Part shown: positions 1 to 7,631 of the stretch, one piece after another
Layout: each line of letters opens with the position of its first letter
Position numbering within the stretch: the stretch's first letter is position 1
DNA from: JBFXEO01 sp050180015
GTDB taxonomy: Bacteria; Bacteroidota; Bacteroidia; Bacteroidales; Tenuifilaceae
Length of the DNA stretch: 18,110 bases
Direction of reading: 5' to 3'
Assembly (NCBI GenBank): GCA_050180015.1
Contig: JBFXEO010000032.1
Location: 1 to 18,110, forward strand
The notes under the pieces: generated by a model
Told to the model about the DNA's origin: nothing
Seen by the model: only the letters and a program-made list of their open reading frames with translations
Database searches by the model: none
Program-made: the position numbers and the translations under genes

Positions 1-251
1 AATCGGCCGAAAAGATCGTAAAGACGGTCAAGGCTACAGGCGCTGTGGTGAGCGGCCCTATTCCGCTTCCGACACATAAGCGGATTTTTACGGTGAACCG
101 TTCAACTTTTGTGAATAAAAAATCGAGGGAGCAGTTTGAACTAAACTCCTTTAAGCGTTTGCTCGACATCTACAGCTCCACCCCGAAGACTATCGATGCT
201 CTTATGAAGCTCGAACTTCCCAGTGGAGTCGAAGTAGAAATTAAAGTATGA
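1..251 (+). CDS. rpsJ: 30S ribosomal protein S10 (uS10), 5'-truncated by the window edge
   Basis: Only the C-terminal 82 residues are present; the reading frame is open from base 3 and about 19 N-terminal residues lie before the window. Recognisable S10 stretches are SGPIPLPTHKRIFTVNRS and the C-terminal KLELPSGVEVEIKV. S10 sits in the head of the small subunit and also acts as NusE in transcription antitermination with NusB. It is the first gene of the S10-type block; in this phylum I would expect rpsL, rpsG and fusA upstream, but that is not visible here. An in-frame GTG at 45 is internal to the protein and is not the start. Confidence 0.97.
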   Translation, partial: SAEKIVKTVKATGAVVSGPIPLPTHKRIFTVNRSTFVNKKSREQFELNSFKRLLDIYSSTPKTIDALMKLELPSGVEVEIKV

Positions 252-276
252 GTGTGAATTGTAAATTGTAAAGACA

Positions 277-900
277 ATGCCACAAGGATTAATTGGACGT
301 AAAATCGGAATGACTTCCGTATTCGGTGAGGATGGAAAAAATATCCCCTGCACCGTGATTGAAGCTGGTCCTTGCGTCGTAACCCAAGTAAAAACTGTTG
401 ATAGCGATGGCTATATTGCAGTTCAGCTTTCCTACGACGATAAAAAGGAAAAACACACCAGCAAGCCCATGTTGGGCCACTTTCGTAAGGCGAACACCAC
501 CCCTAAACGTAAAATGGTTGAATTTAGGGATTGGGATGGAGCTGATAGGCAGCTTGGCGATGTTGTTACTGTTGATATTTTCAACGAGGATCGCTGGGTT
601 GATGTTACCGGAATCACTAAAGGTAAAGGATTTCAGGGAGTAGTAAAACGGTATGGTTTTAACGGCGTGGGTGGTCAAACTCACGGCCAGCATAACCGTC
701 AGCGTCACCCGGGTTCTATGGGGGCCTCATCATTCCCATCACGCGTATTTCCAGGTAAAAGATTGGCTGGCCGTACCGGTGGAGATAAAACTAAAATCAT
801 CAATCTCCGCGTTCTCAAGGTTATCCCGGAAAGCAACCTTCTCCTGGTAAAAGGTTCGATTCCAGGCGCAAAAGGTTCTTACTTAATTATTGAAAGATAA
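277..900 (+). CDS. rplC: 50S ribosomal protein L3 (uL3)
   Basis: A 207-residue protein, close to the usual bacterial length (about 205-210). It begins MPQGLIGRKIGMTSVF and carries the L3 core GITKGKGFQGVVKRYGF (about residues 112-128) and the tip region THGQHNRQRHPGSMG (135-149). L3 binds the 3' part of 23S rRNA early in assembly, and its loop reaches toward the peptidyl transferase centre. The residue matching Gln150 of E. coli L3, which PrmB methylates, is Ser152 here. The gene starts 25 nt after rpsJ, and its TAA stop shares one base with the ATG of rplD (TAATG), which suggests coupled translation. No Shine-Dalgarno is visible. Confidence 0.98.
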   Translation: MPQGLIGRKIGMTSVFGEDGKNIPCTVIEAGPCVVTQVKTVDSDGYIAVQLSYDDKKEKHTSKPMLGHFRKANTTPKRKMVEFRDWDGADRQLGDVVTVDIFNEDRWVDVTGITKGKGFQGVVKRYGFNGVGGQTHGQHNRQRHPGSMGASSFPSRVFPGKRLAGRTGGDKTKIINLRVLKVIPESNLLLVKGSIPGAKGSYLIIER

Positions 901-1532
901 TGGAAATTAAAGTACTTAACATATCAGGCCAGGAAACCGGGAGAATGATAGAACTCAATGATTCTATTTTTGCCATTGACCCCAATGACCATGCGATATA
1001 CCTTGATGTAAAGCAAATCCTTGCCAACAGACGCCAGGGTACTCACAAATCGAAGCAGAGAAATGAGGTTTCCGGTAGCACCCGCAAGTTGAAACGTCAA
1101 AAGGGTACAGGTACTGCACGTGCAGGTAGCATCAAATCACCCCTTTTCCGTGGAGGTGGACGTGTTTTTGGACCAGCACCGCGTGATTATAGCTTTAAGC
1201 TAAACAAGAAAGTTAAACAGCTTGCCCGTAAAAGCGCTCTAACCTACAAGGTAAAGGAAAATGCAATTGTTGTTGTTGAGGACTTCCATTTTGACGCGCC
1301 AAAAACAAAGCAATTCCTTTCAATTTGCACTAACCTGAATTTGGTTGACAAAAAAACATTGTTCGTTATGGGCGATGTAAATAAAAATATATATTTGTCA
1401 TCCAGAAATTTACAACGCCATAAAGTTGTAAATGCCTCATCTATAAATACCTATGAAGTATTAAATGCGAATGCATTAGTGCTTTCTGAGAGTTCAGTAG
1501 ATGTTCTGAATAAGATGTTTAAAGTTTCATAA
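900..1532 (+). CDS. rplD: 50S ribosomal protein L4 (uL4)
   Basis: A 210-residue L4/L1e-family protein. The basic extended loop that lines the peptide exit tunnel is recognisable at about residues 45-100, with RQKGTGTARAGSIKSPLFRG and GGRVFGPAPRDYSF, followed by the globular fold that ends in the NALVLSESSVDVLNKMF segment. L4 contacts domains I and II of 23S rRNA; in E. coli it also represses its own operon. Whether it does so here cannot be seen, because the operon leader is outside the window. It overlaps rplC by one base. Confidence 0.97.
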   Translation: MEIKVLNISGQETGRMIELNDSIFAIDPNDHAIYLDVKQILANRRQGTHKSKQRNEVSGSTRKLKRQKGTGTARAGSIKSPLFRGGGRVFGPAPRDYSFKLNKKVKQLARKSALTYKVKENAIVVVEDFHFDAPKTKQFLSICTNLNLVDKKTLFVMGDVNKNIYLSSRNLQRHKVVNASSINTYEVLNANALVLSESSVDVLNKMFKVS

Positions 1533-1543
1533 CAAGGCGAGTG

Positions 1544-1834
1544 ATGGACATACTGATAAGACCAATTGTAACAGAAAAGATGGAGCGCTTAACCAGCAAA
1601 GTAAACCAGTATGGTTTTATTGTGGATAAAAGGGCCAATAAGTTACAGATAAAAAAAGCCGTTGAGGATTTATACGGAGTTACCGTTGACTCAGTGAATA
1701 CAATGCGTTATGCAGGTAAAGTTAAAACCCGCTATACCAAGGCGGGTTACATTGTTGGTCGTACCAACAGCTACAAGAAGGCCTTTGTAACGTTGAAGGA
1801 TGGAGAAAAAATAGATTTTTATAGCAACATTTAA
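1544..1834 (+). CDS. rplW: 50S ribosomal protein L23 (uL23)
   Basis: A 96-residue protein beginning MDILIRPIVTEKM, which is typical of the family. An in-frame GTG at 1541 immediately before would add one Met, but I chose the ATG at 1544 because the protein normally begins MDILIRP. L23 sits at the tunnel exit and is the docking site for trigger factor, SRP and the translocon. The conserved RPIVTEK and the region around NTMRYAGKVKTR are visible. It lies 11 nt after rplD (from the ATG at 1544) and 4 nt before rplB. AAGGCG upstream is only a weak Shine-Dalgarno resemblance. Confidence 0.96.
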   Translation: MDILIRPIVTEKMERLTSKVNQYGFIVDKRANKLQIKKAVEDLYGVTVDSVNTMRYAGKVKTRYTKAGYIVGRTNSYKKAFVTLKDGEKIDFYSNI

Positions 1835-1838
1835 GAAA

Positions 1839-2663
1839 ATGGCTGTACGGAAACTAAAGCCTGTTACACCAGGACAGAGACATAAAATTATAGGTACATT
1901 CGATGATATAACCGCATCGAAACCTGAGAAATCGTTGCTACGTCCCCTGAAAAAAACTGGTGGAAGAAATAACCAGGGGAAAATGACCATGCGATATATA
2001 GGGGGTGGTCATAAGCGCCGGTACAGATTGATCGATTTTACGCGCGAGCGTGAGGGTATTGAAGCAGTGGTTAAAACCATTGAGTACGATCCAAACCGTT
2101 CTGCGCGTATTGCTTTGGTAGAGTATTCCGATGGGGAAAAACGTTACATCGTTGCTCCCAGCGGGCTACAGGTTGGTCAAGCTATAATGTCGGGTCGCGG
2201 GGTTGCCCCTGAGCTGGGAAATACTCTTTACCTGGCCGAAATACCACTTGGAACACTCATTCATAACATTGAGCTGTATCCGGGTAGAGGTGCTTGCATG
2301 GCTCGTAGCGCTGGCTCTTACGCTCAACTTCTTGCCCGTGAAGGCAAGTACGCAGTGGTTAAACTACCCAGCGGCGAAATCCGTATGATTTTGACGGAAT
2401 GTAAGGCCACCATAGGAAGCGTATCGAACAGCGATCATGCTTTGGAAAAATCCGGTAAAGCTGGCCGTTCACGTTGGCTAGGTCGCCGTCCTCGCAACAG
2501 GGGTGTTGCCATGAACCCGGTTGATCACCCCATGGGGGGCGGTGAAGGACGCGCTTCGGGAGGACATCCTCGCTCACGCAAGGGTATTCCGGCCAAGGGT
2601 TACAAAACCCGCTCGAAGAAGAATCCTAGCAATAAGTTTATCGTAGAACGCAGGAAAAAGTAA
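1839..2663 (+). CDS. rplB: 50S ribosomal protein L2 (uL2)
   Basis: A 274-residue L2, full length for bacteria. The N-terminal OB-like RNA-binding domain (about residues 40-120, with GRNNQGKMTMRYIGGGHKRRYR) is followed by the SH3-like C-terminal domain. The tail holds MNPVDHPMGGGEGR at 225-238: Asp229 and His230 match the Asp228-His229 pair of E. coli L2, near the peptidyl transferase centre and the subunit bridge. The usual second His (HPH) is Met232; I know this HPM form from Bacteroidota. L2 is needed for subunit joining. It sits 18 nt before rpsS. Confidence 0.98.
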   Translation: MAVRKLKPVTPGQRHKIIGTFDDITASKPEKSLLRPLKKTGGRNNQGKMTMRYIGGGHKRRYRLIDFTREREGIEAVVKTIEYDPNRSARIALVEYSDGEKRYIVAPSGLQVGQAIMSGRGVAPELGNTLYLAEIPLGTLIHNIELYPGRGACMARSAGSYAQLLAREGKYAVVKLPSGEIRMILTECKATIGSVSNSDHALEKSGKAGRSRWLGRRPRNRGVAMNPVDHPMGGGEGRASGGHPRSRKGIPAKGYKTRSKKNPSNKFIVERRKK

Positions 2664-2681
2664 TCAGAAAAAATTGAAGGT

Positions 2682-2951
2682 ATGAGTAGGTCACTTAAAA
2701 AAGGTCCCTTCATCGAGTACAAGTTGGATAAACGTATCGCCGAGATGAACAGCACCAACAAGAAGACTGTTGTTAAAACTTGGTCAAGAAGTTCGATGAT
2801 TTCTCCCGACTTTGTTGGACACACTATAGCAGTTCACAACGGGAATAAGTTTATTCCTGTATATGTTACCGAGAACATGGTTGGACATAAACTTGGAGAA
2901 TTTGCTCCAACACGCACTTTCCGTGGTCATGCAGGTAATAAGAAAAAGTAG
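2682..2951 (+). CDS. rpsS: 30S ribosomal protein S19 (uS19)
   Basis: An 89-residue S19 starting MSRSLKKGPFIEYKLDKRI. The central KTWSRSSMISPDFVGHTIAVHNG and the C-terminal GEFAPTRTFRGHAG signature are all intact. S19 forms a complex with S13 in the head of the small subunit and contacts the A-site region and the intersubunit bridge. GAAGG lies directly next to the start codon with only 1 nt of spacing, too close to act as a Shine-Dalgarno. Confidence 0.98.
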   Translation: MSRSLKKGPFIEYKLDKRIAEMNSTNKKTVVKTWSRSSMISPDFVGHTIAVHNGNKFIPVYVTENMVGHKLGEFAPTRTFRGHAGNKKK

Positions 2952-2977
2952 GTGAATTGAATTAACGAGACAAAGCA

Positions 2978-3394
2978 ATGGGTGCAAGAAAACATACAAT
3001 GGCCGTTAGGCTGAAAGAGGAGAAGAAGAAGAAGGCAATTGCAATACTCCGCAACTGCCCATCGTCTCCACGCAAGATGCGCTTGGTAGTAGATCTGATC
3101 CGCGGAAAGGATGTAAATACTGCCCTTAATATTCTTAAGTTTAACAGAAAGAATGCCGCTGAGGATGTTCACAAGTTACTGCTCTCCGCAATAGCAAACT
3201 GGAAGGCTAAGAACGAAAGCGTTCGGATTGAAGATGCTAACCTCTTTGTTAAAGAGATTTACGTGGACCAGGGTAGAACCCTAAAGCGTATTCGTACGGC
3301 TCCACAGGGACGCGCGCATCGTATTCGTAAACGATCAAATCACGTAACCGTGATTGTTGATAGTGCAGTTATTAACGATTCTAACAACCAGTAG
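2978..3394 (+). CDS. rplV: 50S ribosomal protein L22 (uL22)
   Basis: A 138-residue L22, longer than the 110 residues of E. coli because of a lysine-rich N-terminal extension (first about 20 residues, MGARKHTMAVRLKEEKKKKA) and a short C-terminal tail (VINDSNNQ). The core starts at CPSSPRKMRLVVDLIRG. The extended beta-hairpin that reaches the exit tunnel lies at about residues 92-118 (EIYVDQGRTLKRIRTAPQGR). I kept the start at 2978 rather than the internal ATG at 3000, because MGARK is a common L22 start in this phylum. The gene ends 4 nt before rpsC. Confidence 0.96.
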   Translation: MGARKHTMAVRLKEEKKKKAIAILRNCPSSPRKMRLVVDLIRGKDVNTALNILKFNRKNAAEDVHKLLLSAIANWKAKNESVRIEDANLFVKEIYVDQGRTLKRIRTAPQGRAHRIRKRSNHVTVIVDSAVINDSNNQ

Positions 3395-3398
3395 ATCG

Positions 3399-4133
3399 AT
3401 GGGACAAAAAGTTAATCCAATAGGAAACAGGTTAGGAATCATCAGAGGATGGGATTCTAACTGGTACGGAGGTAACAAATACGCTCAGAAACTTGTTGAG
3501 GACAGCAAAATTCGCGATTACCTGAACGAAAGGCTTTCAAAGGCAAGCCTTTCCAAAATAGTTATTGAGCGAACCCTAAAGTTAATAACTGTTACCATTC
3601 ACACCGCACGCCCGGGTATCATCATTGGTAAGGGCGGACAGGAAGTTGATAGGCTTAAGGAGGAACTCCGCAAAATAACCAACAAGGAAGTTCAGATCAA
3701 CATCTTTGAGGTGAAACGCCCTGAAATTGATGCCGTTATTGTGGGTAGTAATATTGCCCGCCAGCTGGAGGGGCGTATATCGTACCGCAGGGCCATTAAA
3801 ACAGCCATTGCATCTACAATAAGAATGGGTGCCGAGGGTATTAAGGTTCAAATATCTGGCCGTTTGGGCGGTGCCGAAATGGCCCGTTCCGAGACGTACA
3901 AGGAGGGGAGAATCCCGCTGCATACATTCCGTGCCGATATTGACTATGCGCTGGCAGAGGCTCACACCAAGGTCGGCCTTATAGGTATAAAGGTGTGGAT
4001 ATGCAACGGATTAGTTTACGGTAAGCGCGATCTGTCACCCAACGTTGGTAGCGGCTCTGCTGCTTCGGCATCCGCTTCGGGCAATCAGGCTTCTGGTCGT
4101 CAACGTGGCGGAGCACGAAAGAAAAGAAAATAG
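3399..4133 (+). CDS. rpsC: 30S ribosomal protein S3 (uS3)
   Basis: A 244-residue protein starting MGQKVNPIGNRLG, the near-invariant S3 start; an upstream in-frame ATG at 3354 would run back through the end of rplV and is rejected. The type-2 KH domain has the loop IIIGKGGQ at 74-81, and the S3 C-terminal domain contains SGRLGGAEMARSE (153-165). S3 lines the mRNA entry channel and takes part in mRNA unwinding. The tail from about residue 216 is low-complexity Gly/Ser/Ala followed by the basic end GGARKKRK. Confidence 0.98.
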   Translation: MGQKVNPIGNRLGIIRGWDSNWYGGNKYAQKLVEDSKIRDYLNERLSKASLSKIVIERTLKLITVTIHTARPGIIIGKGGQEVDRLKEELRKITNKEVQINIFEVKRPEIDAVIVGSNIARQLEGRISYRRAIKTAIASTIRMGAEGIKVQISGRLGGAEMARSETYKEGRIPLHTFRADIDYALAEAHTKVGLIGIKVWICNGLVYGKRDLSPNVGSGSAASASASGNQASGRQRGGARKKRK

Positions 4134-4158
4134 TATAAAGAATTAAAGCATTTTTGAA

Positions 4159-4587
4159 ATGTTACAGCCAAAGAAAACTAAGTTCAGAAGGGCGCAAAAG
4201 GGCCGGATGAAAGGGAATGCCCAGCGGGGTAACCAGCTTGCATTTGGTTCTTTTGGAATTAAGGCGCTGGAATCATACTGGATTACCAGCCGCCAGATAG
4301 AAGCCGCCCGTCAGGCCGTGACCCGTTATATGAAACGTGAAGGTCAGATATGGATACGTATATTCCCCGATAAACCTATAACCAAGAAGCCCGCCGAGGT
4401 TCGTATGGGTAAAGGTAAGGGTGCACCCGAGGGATTTGTTGCCCCGGTTACTCCAGGACGCATCCTGTTCGAATGCGATGGAGTACCATACGAAGTAGCT
4501 AAGGAGGCACTGCGTCTTGCCGCTCAGAAGCTCCCAATCACTACTAAGTTCATTGTTCGTAATGATTATGAAGAACCTACAAACTAA
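4159..4587 (+). CDS. rplP: 50S ribosomal protein L16 (uL16)
   Basis: A 142-residue L16, a few residues longer than in E. coli (136). It starts MLQPKKTKFRRAQKGRMKGN and carries VRMGKGKGAPEGFVAPV at 81-97. Arg82 matches the arginine hydroxylated by RoxA in E. coli; whether it is modified here is unknown. L16 binds late in 50S assembly and contacts the elbow of A-site tRNA. It lies 25 nt after rpsC and 6 nt before rpmC. Confidence 0.98.
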   Translation: MLQPKKTKFRRAQKGRMKGNAQRGNQLAFGSFGIKALESYWITSRQIEAARQAVTRYMKREGQIWIRIFPDKPITKKPAEVRMGKGKGAPEGFVAPVTPGRILFECDGVPYEVAKEALRLAAQKLPITTKFIVRNDYEEPTN

Positions 4588-4593
4588 CGAGCT

Positions 4594-4794
4594 ATGAAAA
4601 CCTCAGAAATAAGAGAATTGACAATTAAAGAGATTGAGGAGCGTATTGAGACTGAGAAGACTCAGCTGCTAAAGCTACGGTTAAACCATAGTATTTCACC
4701 GCTGGACAATCCAATGAAAATTACCGAGACCCGCCGAAATATAGCAAGGCTAAAAACTATCCTGCATCAGCGGAAACTCAATGAGAACAAGTAA
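4594..4794 (+). CDS. rpmC: 50S ribosomal protein L29 (uL29)
   Basis: A 66-residue, highly charged, all-helical protein, as expected for L29. MKTSEIRELTIKEIEERIE and the second helix ETRRNIARLKTILHQRKL fit the two-helix hairpin of the family. L29 sits beside L23 at the peptide exit. The usual turn motif is NPMKITETRRNIARLKT. Identity rests on length, composition and its fixed place between L16 and S17. Confidence 0.95.
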   Translation: MKTSEIRELTIKEIEERIETEKTQLLKLRLNHSISPLDNPMKITETRRNIARLKTILHQRKLNENK

Positions 4795-4806
4795 AGCTTA
4801 ATAGCT

Positions 4807-5070
4807 ATGGAAGCAGTAACAAGAAATTTGCGTAAGGAAAGAATAGGGGTTGTTGTTAGCAATAAGATGGAAAAATCCATTGTGGTTGCCGTAAAGCGTA
4901 AGGTAAAACACCCCATATACGGTAAATTTGTGAATAAAACCACAAAGTTTTACGCTCATGACGAGATGAATACCTGTGGTGTTGGCGATGTGGTTAGAAT
5001 TCAGGAAACCCGTCCGCTGAGTAAGTTAAAACGCTGGAGATTAGTTGAAATTATTGAAAAAGCTAAATAA
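4807..5070 (+). CDS. rpsQ: 30S ribosomal protein S17 (uS17)
   Basis: An 87-residue OB-fold primary binding protein of 16S rRNA. The family pattern is clear: RKERIGVVVSNKMEKSIVVA, KRKVKHPIYGKFVNKT.KFYAHDE, and GDVVRIQETRPLSKLKRWRL near the end. It organises the 5' and central domains of 16S rRNA. It is followed after only 2 nt by rplN, so the two are probably translated in series on one mRNA. Confidence 0.98.
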   Translation: MEAVTRNLRKERIGVVVSNKMEKSIVVAVKRKVKHPIYGKFVNKTTKFYAHDEMNTCGVGDVVRIQETRPLSKLKRWRLVEIIEKAK

Positions 5071-5072
5071 CC

Positions 5073-5438
5073 ATGATACAGCAGGAGAGTCGTTTACAAG
5101 TTGCAGATAATAGCGGTGCAAAGGAAGTACTCTGTATTCGTGTGCTAGGTGGAACTGCAAAACGGTATGCGCGTATTGGTGACATTATTGTTGTAACCGT
5201 TAAAAGTGCTTTGTCTGGTGGCGAAATTAAAAAAGGAACAGTAACGAAGGCTGTTGTAGTTCGCACCAAGAAAGAAATTCGTCGGGCAGATGGTTCGTAC
5301 ATTCGTTTCGACGATAACGCTTGCGTACTACTAAATAGCCAGAACGAAATTAGGGGTACCCGTATTTTTGGCCCAGTTGCCAGAGAATTACGCGACAACT
5401 ACATGAAAATAGTTTCATTAGCACCCGAGGTGCTATAA
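5073..5438 (+). CDS. rplN: 50S ribosomal protein L14 (uL14)
   Basis: A 121-residue L14 of standard bacterial length (about 122). It begins MIQQESRLQVADNSGAKEVLCIRVLGG and ends IFGPVARELRDNYMKIVSLAPEVL, both nearly invariant in the family. L14 forms bridges to the small subunit together with L19 and is the docking site of the silencing factor RsfS. It opens the spc-type block. Confidence 0.98.
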   Translation: MIQQESRLQVADNSGAKEVLCIRVLGGTAKRYARIGDIIVVTVKSALSGGEIKKGTVTKAVVVRTKKEIRRADGSYIRFDDNACVLLNSQNEIRGTRIFGPVARELRDNYMKIVSLAPEVL

Positions 5439-5458
5439 CCCCCAAAATCAAAATTACT

Positions 5459-5782
5459 ATGGCAAGTAAGTTACATATAAAGAAAGGGGATTTGGTTTAC
5501 GTTATTACTGGCGAGTCGAAAGGTCAGCAGGGCAAAGTGCTAAGCGTTTTAGTGAAGAAGGAACGTGCCTTGGTTGAAGGAGTAAACATGGTATCGAAAC
5601 ACACCAAGCCCAACTCCAAGTATCCTCAGGGTGGCATCATTAAGAAGGAAGCCCCCATTCACATTTCAAACCTAATGTTAATTGATCCCACCACAGGAAA
5701 ACCTACGCGTATTGGCCGTAAACCTAACGATAAAGGTAAGCTGGTGAGATTCTCTAAAAAATCAGGAGAGGAGATTAAGTAA
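5459..5782 (+). CDS. rplX: 50S ribosomal protein L24 (uL24)
   Basis: A 107-residue protein with an N-terminal KOW motif (about residues 6-33, KKGDLVYVITGESKGQQGKV) and the HTKPNSKYPQGGIIKKEAPIHISN segment typical of L24. It is an assembly-initiating protein that binds the 5' end of 23S rRNA near the tunnel exit. The final TAA shares a base with the ATG of rplE (TAATG). GGAG in its last codons lies 8 nt before that ATG and is the most Shine-Dalgarno-like sequence in the cluster, but it encodes the EE of the L24 tail. Confidence 0.97.
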   Translation: MASKLHIKKGDLVYVITGESKGQQGKVLSVLVKKERALVEGVNMVSKHTKPNSKYPQGGIIKKEAPIHISNLMLIDPTTGKPTRIGRKPNDKGKLVRFSKKSGEEIK

Positions 5783-6339
5783 TGGAATACGTACCTACCC
5801 TCAAGAAAAAGTACAAGGAGGAGATTGTGCCTGCTCTAATGAAAGAGTTCGGATACAAGAGCATTATGCAGGTCCCCCGGTTGGAGAAAATTGTGATCAA
5901 CCAGGGAGTTGGCCAAGCTGTTGCCGATAAGAAGATTATTGAAGCCGCTCAGGCCGATTTAACCATGATAACCGGACAGAAGGCAATACAAACCTTATCG
6001 CGTAAGGACATTTCAAACTTCAAGCTGCGCAAAAATGTTCCCATAGGCCTTAAGGTTACCCTTCGCCGCGAAAGAATGTACGAATTCTTGGAACGATTGA
6101 TCAACGTTTCGCTTCCTCGGATTCGTGACTTTAAGGGAATTAACGATAAACTTGATGGACGCGGAAGCTATACGCTTGGCATTCAGGAACAAATAATTTT
6201 CCCTGAAATTGATATCGATAAAATTAACCGCATTCTGGGTATGGAAATAACCTTTGTAACCACTACCAGTAACGATGAAGAAGCTTACGCTCTTCTCCGT
6301 GAGTTCGGTTTACCTTTTAAAAATGCTAAAAAGAACTAG
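5782..6339 (+). CDS. rplE: 50S ribosomal protein L5 (uL5)
   Basis: A 185-residue L5. The conserved features include QVPRLEKIVINQGVGQA, SRKDISNFKLRKNVPIGLKV, and the LPRIRDFKGINDKLDGRGSY block. L5 carries 5S rRNA into the central protuberance together with L18 and contacts P-site tRNA. It starts on the last base of rplX and ends 3 nt before rpsN. Confidence 0.98.
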   Translation: MEYVPTLKKKYKEEIVPALMKEFGYKSIMQVPRLEKIVINQGVGQAVADKKIIEAAQADLTMITGQKAIQTLSRKDISNFKLRKNVPIGLKVTLRRERMYEFLERLINVSLPRIRDFKGINDKLDGRGSYTLGIQEQIIFPEIDIDKINRILGMEITFVTTTSNDEEAYALLREFGLPFKNAKKN

Positions 6340-6342
6340 TGT

Positions 6343-6612
6343 ATGGCAAAAGAATCAATGAAAGCCCGGGAAGTTAGACGTGCTAAACTCGTCGAGAAGT
6401 ATGCCGAGAAACGTGCTAAGCTCAAAGCAGAGGGCGATTTTATTGGGTTACAGAAATTACCCCGTAACTCAAATCCTATCAGGCTACACAACCGTTGTAT
6501 GCTTACGGGCAGACCCCGTGGTTACATGCGTCAGTTCGGGGTTAGCAGGATTACCTTTAGGGAAATGGCATCGAAAGGCTTAATTCCCGGTGTTAAAAAA
6601 GCTAGTTGGTAA
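6343..6612 (+). CDS. rpsN: 30S ribosomal protein S14 (uS14), long form without a zinc site
   Basis: An 89-residue S14 of the longer class. The signature RLHNRCMLTGRPRGYMRQFGVSR starts at residue 47. The short, zinc-binding class (about 61 residues) has two CxxC pairs; here Cys52 is the only cysteine, so no zinc can be held this way. S14 lies in the head of the small subunit near S3, S10 and S19. It is 3 nt after rplE. Confidence 0.98.
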   Translation: MAKESMKAREVRRAKLVEKYAEKRAKLKAEGDFIGLQKLPRNSNPIRLHNRCMLTGRPRGYMRQFGVSRITFREMASKGLIPGVKKASW

Positions 6613-6639
6613 AAAATAATTATATAATTCTACTAAACA

Positions 6640-7038
6640 ATGATTACCGACCCTATTGCAGATTATCTAACCCGGATTCGTAATGCCGTGATGGCCAATC
6701 AGCGGGTTGTTGAGATTCCTGCCTCAAAGATGAAAATGAATATCACCCGGATTCTTTTCGAAAAAGGGTATATACTAAACTATAAGCTTGAGGAGGACGA
6801 GAAGCAGGGAATGATTAAGATTGCGCTCAAATATCACCCTGAGACCAAGAAAAATGCTATTAAGCATATCGAGCGCGTGAGCAGACCGGGCCTTCGTCGC
6901 TACAGTGGGGCGGCAGATATCCCCAGGGTACTGAATGGGCTGGGCGTTGCAATCATCAGCACGTCACACGGTGTTATGACCGATAAGGAAGCCCGTGTTA
7001 AAAATGTTGGTGGCGAAGTTATTTGCTATGTTTACTAA
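6640..7038 (+). CDS. rpsH: 30S ribosomal protein S8 (uS8)
   Basis: A 132-residue S8 starting MITDPIADYLTRIRNAV. The family signature near the C-terminus is STSHGVMTDKEARVKNVGGE (residues about 106-125). S8 binds the central domain of 16S rRNA and, in E. coli, represses the spc operon by binding the rplE leader. No comparable leader space exists here, since rplX and rplE overlap, so that mechanism is unlikely in this cluster. It lies after a 27-nt AT-rich gap. Confidence 0.98.
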   Translation: MITDPIADYLTRIRNAVMANQRVVEIPASKMKMNITRILFEKGYILNYKLEEDEKQGMIKIALKYHPETKKNAIKHIERVSRPGLRRYSGAADIPRVLNGLGVAIISTSHGVMTDKEARVKNVGGEVICYVY

Positions 7039-7056
7039 ATCTAATAATTTAATTCA

Positions 7057-7611
7057 ATGTCTAGGATCGGAAAAAAACCTGTAAACTTACCTCATGGTGT
7101 AAGCGTTAAAGTTAGCGCCGATAATGTGGTAAGCGTGAAAGGCCCTCTGGGTGAGTTGTCCCAGAAAGTTGACCCGGACATCACCGTCAGCGTAGAGGGA
7201 AACGAAGTTGTTCTCACCAGGCCAACTGATCAAAAACGTCACCGTTCCATGCATGGGTTATACCGTGCTTTAGTCAATAACATGGTGATTGGCGTTTCAA
7301 CGGGTTGGGAGATTCAGCAGGAGTTGATTGGTGTTGGGTATAAGGCCGAAGCAAAAGGTCAAGTGCTTGAGTTAAGCCTTGGCTTCTCACACGACATTCA
7401 CTTCCTGTTACCAAAGGAAATCAAGGTTGAAACCAAGACCGAACGTAAAGGTAACCCCACAATTTTCCTGAAAAGTATTGACAAGCAGCTTTTGGGACAA
7501 GTGGCCGCCAAAATACGATCTCTCAGGAAACCTGAACCTTACAAAGGTAAAGGTATTCGATTTGTTGGTGAAGTTGTCCGTAAAAAAGCTGGAAAATCAG
7601 CTAGTGTATAA
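7057..7611 (+). CDS. rplF: 50S ribosomal protein L6 (uL6)
   Basis: A 184-residue L6 with the expected two related domains. It begins MSRIGKKPVNLPHGVSVKV and contains the conserved C-terminal motif KPEPYKGKGIRFVGEVVRKKAGKSA. The central GVGYKAEAKGQVLELSLGFSH is also typical. L6 sits at the base of the L7/L12 stalk next to the sarcin-ricin loop, where translation factors bind. Confidence 0.98.
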   Translation: MSRIGKKPVNLPHGVSVKVSADNVVSVKGPLGELSQKVDPDITVSVEGNEVVLTRPTDQKRHRSMHGLYRALVNNMVIGVSTGWEIQQELIGVGYKAEAKGQVLELSLGFSHDIHFLLPKEIKVETKTERKGNPTIFLKSIDKQLLGQVAAKIRSLRKPEPYKGKGIRFVGEVVRKKAGKSASV

Positions 7612-7631
7612 CCTGATAAAACTGTTTAAAT

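Noticed and set aside
252..276. ATTGTAAAGA shared by the leaders of rplC and rpmJ
   Set aside because: It is a 10-base match in AT-rich gaps among only a few dozen leaders and the distance to the start codon differs, so chance is a sufficient explanation.
289..708. Long reverse-strand reading frame (139 codons) inside rplC
   Set aside because: It lies wholly opposite a clear L3 gene, matches no family I know, and is what codon bias in a conserved gene produces on the other strand. The same holds for the other antisense frames in the window.
1541..1543. GTG as start of rplW
   Set aside because: The ATG that follows directly at 1544 gives the normal MDILIRP start, so the GTG is probably not used.
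2600..2681. Possible control element between rplB and rpsS
   Set aside because: The gap is 18 nt with no stem or repeat that stands out; nothing supports a regulatory site.
3354..3398. Upstream in-frame ATG that would lengthen S3 by 15 residues
   Set aside because: The extra residues overlap the rplV coding sequence and the S3 family starts at MGQKVNPIGNRLG; the ATG at 3399 is the supported start.
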